From: Clostridia bacterium
GTDB lineage: Bacteria; Bacillota; Clostridia; Christensenellales; UBA1242
NCBI GenBank assembly: GCA_017537515.1
Contig: JAFYKO010000149.1
Location: forward strand, 1 to 6,550
Reading direction: 5' to 3'
DNA: 6,550 bases
A program made the position numbers and the translations under genes. Below, piece by piece: positions 4,692-6,550 of the stretch. Under the pieces are notes generated by a model. That model had not been told where the DNA came from. It made no database searches and saw nothing but the letters and a program-made list of their open reading frames with translations. The stretch's first letter is position 1. Each line of letters starts with the position of its first letter.

Positions 4692-4722
4692 CACCGAAGG
4701 CGTTGACAAACGCCTTTCGGTG
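4692..4722. promoter_or_regulatory. Dyad overlapping the protease -35 box, candidate operator
   Basis: CACCGAA (4692-4698) pairs with TTCGGTG (4716-4722), and GGCGTT (4699-4704) pairs with AACGCC (4709-4714), one T bulged at 4715, loop GACA. That makes 13 paired bases. The -35 hexamer TTGACA straddles the inner stem and loop, and the right arm fills most of the -35/-10 spacer. No T tract follows on either strand, so a terminator is unlikely. A dimeric repressor bound here would block the promoter; the regulator is not identifiable. Confidence 0.6.
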
Positions 4723-4731
4723 TGCTATAAT
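4703..4731 (+). promoter_or_regulatory. Consensus sigma-A promoter of the M6 protease gene
   Basis: TTGACA (4703-4708) and TATAAT (4726-4731) are both perfect, with an ideal 17-bp spacer that also ends in the extended -10 TGC. Transcription should start near 4738, giving a leader of about 16 bases. Such a strong promoter normally needs a control element to be kept in check, which fits the dyad over the -35. Confidence 0.9.
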
Positions 4732-4742
4732 CTCCAAAACAA

Positions 4743-4751
4743 GGAAGGTGG
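4743..4751 (+). promoter_or_regulatory. Ribosome binding site of the M6 protease gene
   Basis: GGAAGGTGG lies just before ATG at 4754 and supports that start. The frame is open further upstream to a TTG at 4703, but that codon is part of the -35 box and would lie outside the transcript. Confidence 0.75.
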
Positions 4752-4753
4752 TT

Positions 4754-6457
4754 ATGGCTAAGTACTTGAAGTGGACAGCGGTTGTTGTCGTTGGTTTGGT
4801 TCTCGGGGCAGTGCTTTATTTCGCACTCACCCCAAAGACTGAAAAGGCGGAGTTTGCGTTTATTGACGCCCCCGAAAGCCACGCTTATTCCACAAGCACA
4901 CCGCTTGAAAACGAAGTCTATTTTGTTGACGATGCTGGCGTTATGTTCAGTGCGGGCGGTGGCGATGTCGACGACGGTTGGAAATACCAAGATTGGTTTA
5001 AGGACGATGTCATTATCTACGAAGTTATTTGCGTAAACTTCCTCAACAAAGAATCTTTCACTGAAGCCACATACGACTCTGTTAGGCAAAAACTTGAAGA
5101 CATTGCAAACTTCTTTTGGGAAGAAAGTAAACACCAACTCCAAATGAAATTCAATCTTTTCATAAGTAACTGCGGACAATCAGAACGTGATGTAGTCAAC
5201 CACAGATGCGACTATATGTATGAAGCAACGTTTTATGATAGGTGCAAAAAAATGGCCCACACAAAACTGAATGACAACGGCGACCCTGACGCAAGAATCT
5301 TGCTTTTTTCTGAATTAAACTCTCAAAAACAAAAGACAACCAGTTGGCCACATATCTATTATCCACAATCTGCAAAACCTATCGCGGTTTTGAGCTTAAA
5401 TAACAACACAGCGACATTCCGTCATGAACTTTACCACACTCTTGGACTGCCAGACCTTTATAGTAACACAGGCATTTTTGGTCTCAATAACTTTGTCGGA
5501 TTGACCGACGTTATGTCCAATAGCAACCTTACGCAAACATCTGCATACTTCAAGTCCAAACTTGGCTGGTTTGAGACAAGCAGTTTTGACGACGGAGTTA
5601 CAACCGACATTGAAACCATAAGCCAAACAGGGACCTACACCCTTGACCTCCCAAGCACAATCGGGGGCATAAGTGCCTACAAATTCGGCGAGTATGGTTC
5701 TCAATACTTCCTTGCAGAACAGCGTACATTCCCTGACGGTGCAAGGTTTTTGATTGTGCAGAGAATCAACGAGCAACTGCATTCAAACATAAACGCAAAA
5801 AGCTCAAATGAGGCTCTTATCCTCAGTTTTGGGGCAAGTCCTTATCACTACGATGGGAATTCTTGCCTGCTTTCAAGCGGAGATGTTGTAGGCAACGCAA
5901 ACAATCCGCTTTATTACGTCCTAGAAAAGCGTGCAAACTTCTGCATAACAAACATCCGAAAAGCGGGGGATACGAAAATCTCCTTCGATTTCTACAACTA
6001 TGAAAATTCGACAGAATTCGACAATAATCAAGAAAATCTTGACAACTCGGATAAAAATTCAGCCGACGCCGTGGGGGAAGCAAGTGCGGGGATGAGTTCT
6101 GAGATTTACGTCAACGTCCTTATGCAAAACGGAACTTTTGCCCCGGCGTCCAAAATCTCGCTTTATGACTCCACAACAAAAAAATACACCGAAGTCAAGA
6201 CGGTGAGTTTGGTTTACATAAACGGGGTGGCGTATTACCGAATAACGGGCGTTTTGCCAAAGCATACCAAATGCCAAGTGGGTGTTTCGCAGTATAGGGT
6301 TTACGAAATTGCCGAAACCACGCTTGAAGAAGGCAAAAGGGTTTATACAATCACGACAAACCGAAACATTTTGCACGATATTGGCGACTTTATTAATGAT
6401 ATCGGCGAGACATTTGTTGAGTTGTATCATACATTATTTAGGAGATTAAGTTCATAA
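4754..6457 (+). CDS. M6-family zinc metalloprotease, membrane-anchored or secreted
   Basis: The 567-residue product starts with a basic tip (MAKYLK) and one hydrophobic segment (about 7-25), either an uncleaved signal anchor or a signal peptide; no lipobox Cys is seen. The catalytic site is HELYHTLGLPD, residues 224-234. It fits HExxHxxGxxD with H224, H228 and D234 as zinc ligands and E225 as base, followed by LYSN as in M6 enzymes of the immune inhibitor A type. The Met-turn is VMSNS at M254, and SKLGWF follows, another family mark. After a beta-rich region comes an Asn/Asp/Glu-rich linker (about 415-450), then a compact beta domain (about 455-530) and an amphipathic C-terminal helix. It should cleave proteins outside the membrane; the substrate is unknown. 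No propeptide cleavage site, sorting signal or immunity gene was recognised. It is monocistronic with a strong, possibly repressed promoter. An inactive relative is unlikely because all ligands are present. Confidence 0.92.
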   Translation: MAKYLKWTAVVVVGLVLGAVLYFALTPKTEKAEFAFIDAPESHAYSTSTPLENEVYFVDDAGVMFSAGGGDVDDGWKYQDWFKDDVIIYEVICVNFLNKESFTEATYDSVRQKLEDIANFFWEESKHQLQMKFNLFISNCGQSERDVVNHRCDYMYEATFYDRCKKMAHTKLNDNGDPDARILLFSELNSQKQKTTSWPHIYYPQSAKPIAVLSLNNNTATFRHELYHTLGLPDLYSNTGIFGLNNFVGLTDVMSNSNLTQTSAYFKSKLGWFETSSFDDGVTTDIETISQTGTYTLDLPSTIGGISAYKFGEYGSQYFLAEQRTFPDGARFLIVQRINEQLHSNINAKSSNEALILSFGASPYHYDGNSCLLSSGDVVGNANNPLYYVLEKRANFCITNIRKAGDTKISFDFYNYENSTEFDNNQENLDNSDKNSADAVGEASAGMSSEIYVNVLMQNGTFAPASKISLYDSTTKKYTEVKTVSLVYINGVAYYRITGVLPKHTKCQVGVSQYRVYEIAETTLEEGKRVYTITTNRNILHDIGDFINDIGETFVELYHTLFRRLSS

Positions 6458-6462
6458 AAATT

Positions 6463-6484
6463 CCTCTATGCGTCAGCATAGAGG
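6463..6484 (-). terminator. Hairpin terminator, better oriented for the - strand
   Basis: CCTCTATGC (6463-6471), loop GTCA, GCATAGAGG (6476-6484) is a perfect 9-bp stem starting six bases after the protease stop. On the + strand it runs into eight G (6483-6490) and has no T tract. On the - strand it is followed by AATTTTTAT, a proper T tract. It therefore suits a convergent - strand gene beyond the window, although the stable stem may also affect 3' ends of the protease mRNA. Confidence 0.55.
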
Positions 6485-6490
6485 GGGGGG

Positions 6491-6520
6491 TATTCCGCCT
6501 CCCTAACGGACCGGCGGAAT
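6491..6520. repeat. 30-bp palindromic dispersed repeat, copy 2
   Basis: Identical at all 30 positions to 4624-4653: ATTCCGCC (6492-6499) pairs with GGCGGAAT (6513-6520). Upstream and downstream bases differ from copy 1. The two copies bracket the protease gene with its promoter, in the same orientation, so recombination between them would remove that gene. Confidence 0.8.
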
Positions 6521-6550
6521 GTATCCCTCATATTTAAGTTCTTTTTGATT

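Noticed and set aside
999..6457. Three-gene operon or single defence system
   Set aside because: Genes 2 and 3 have their own promoters, a terminator lies between them, and the three products have no known functional link.
1..6550. tRNA, rRNA or insertion sequence with transposase
   Set aside because: I saw no tRNA-like cloverleaf, rRNA segment or transposase motif on either strand by reading. A covariance-model or profile search could still find a divergent RNA.

Overview
The window looks like a piece of a low-to-moderate GC Gram-positive chromosome, most likely an uncultured gut Clostridia-type Firmicute. The reasons are strong AGGAGG-type ribosome binding sites, one near-perfect sigma-A promoter (TTGACA, 17 bp, TATAAT), one extended -10 promoter, and the mix of protein families. 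The taxonomic placement is an inference. All three genes lie on the + strand.

Layout. (1) Positions 1-984 hold no credible gene. They are packed with short inverted repeats and repeated blocks: an 18-bp perfect palindrome, a 63-bp block present twice exactly 160 bp apart, three copies of a block opening with a GTGGC/GCCAC hairpin, and a chain of GC-rich hairpins. One hairpin shows compensatory changes between copies, so selection on structure is possible. (2) Positions 999-3137 encode a 712-residue protein with a long coiled-coil stalk, a Gly/Ser hinge and a large Cys-containing, probably beta-rich C-terminal part. It has no signal peptide and resembles tail-fibre or stalk proteins in architecture only. 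A perfect 23-bp direct repeat lies just upstream (945-967) and directly after its stop codon (3138-3160), so the gene is bounded like a cassette. (3) Positions 3296-4588 encode a DUF4143-type AAA+ ATPase with a C-terminal nuclease-like domain. It has its own extended -10 promoter and a likely terminator. (4) Positions 4754-6457 encode an M6-family (immune inhibitor A-like) zinc metalloprotease with an N-terminal membrane or signal segment. Its consensus promoter has the -35 box inside a 13-bp-arm dyad. (5) The window ends with two hairpins. One is oriented as a terminator for a - strand gene beyond the window; the other is an exact copy of a 30-bp palindromic repeat also found upstream of the protease gene.

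The genes do not look like one operon. Genes 2 and 3 each have a promoter, and dispersed ATTCCGCC...GGCGGAAT palindromes sit between the units. Nothing in the sequence shows that the three products act together. The clearest unexplained features are the hairpin-rich leader region, the direct repeats bounding gene 1, the shift in base composition inside gene 1, and the dispersed palindrome family.
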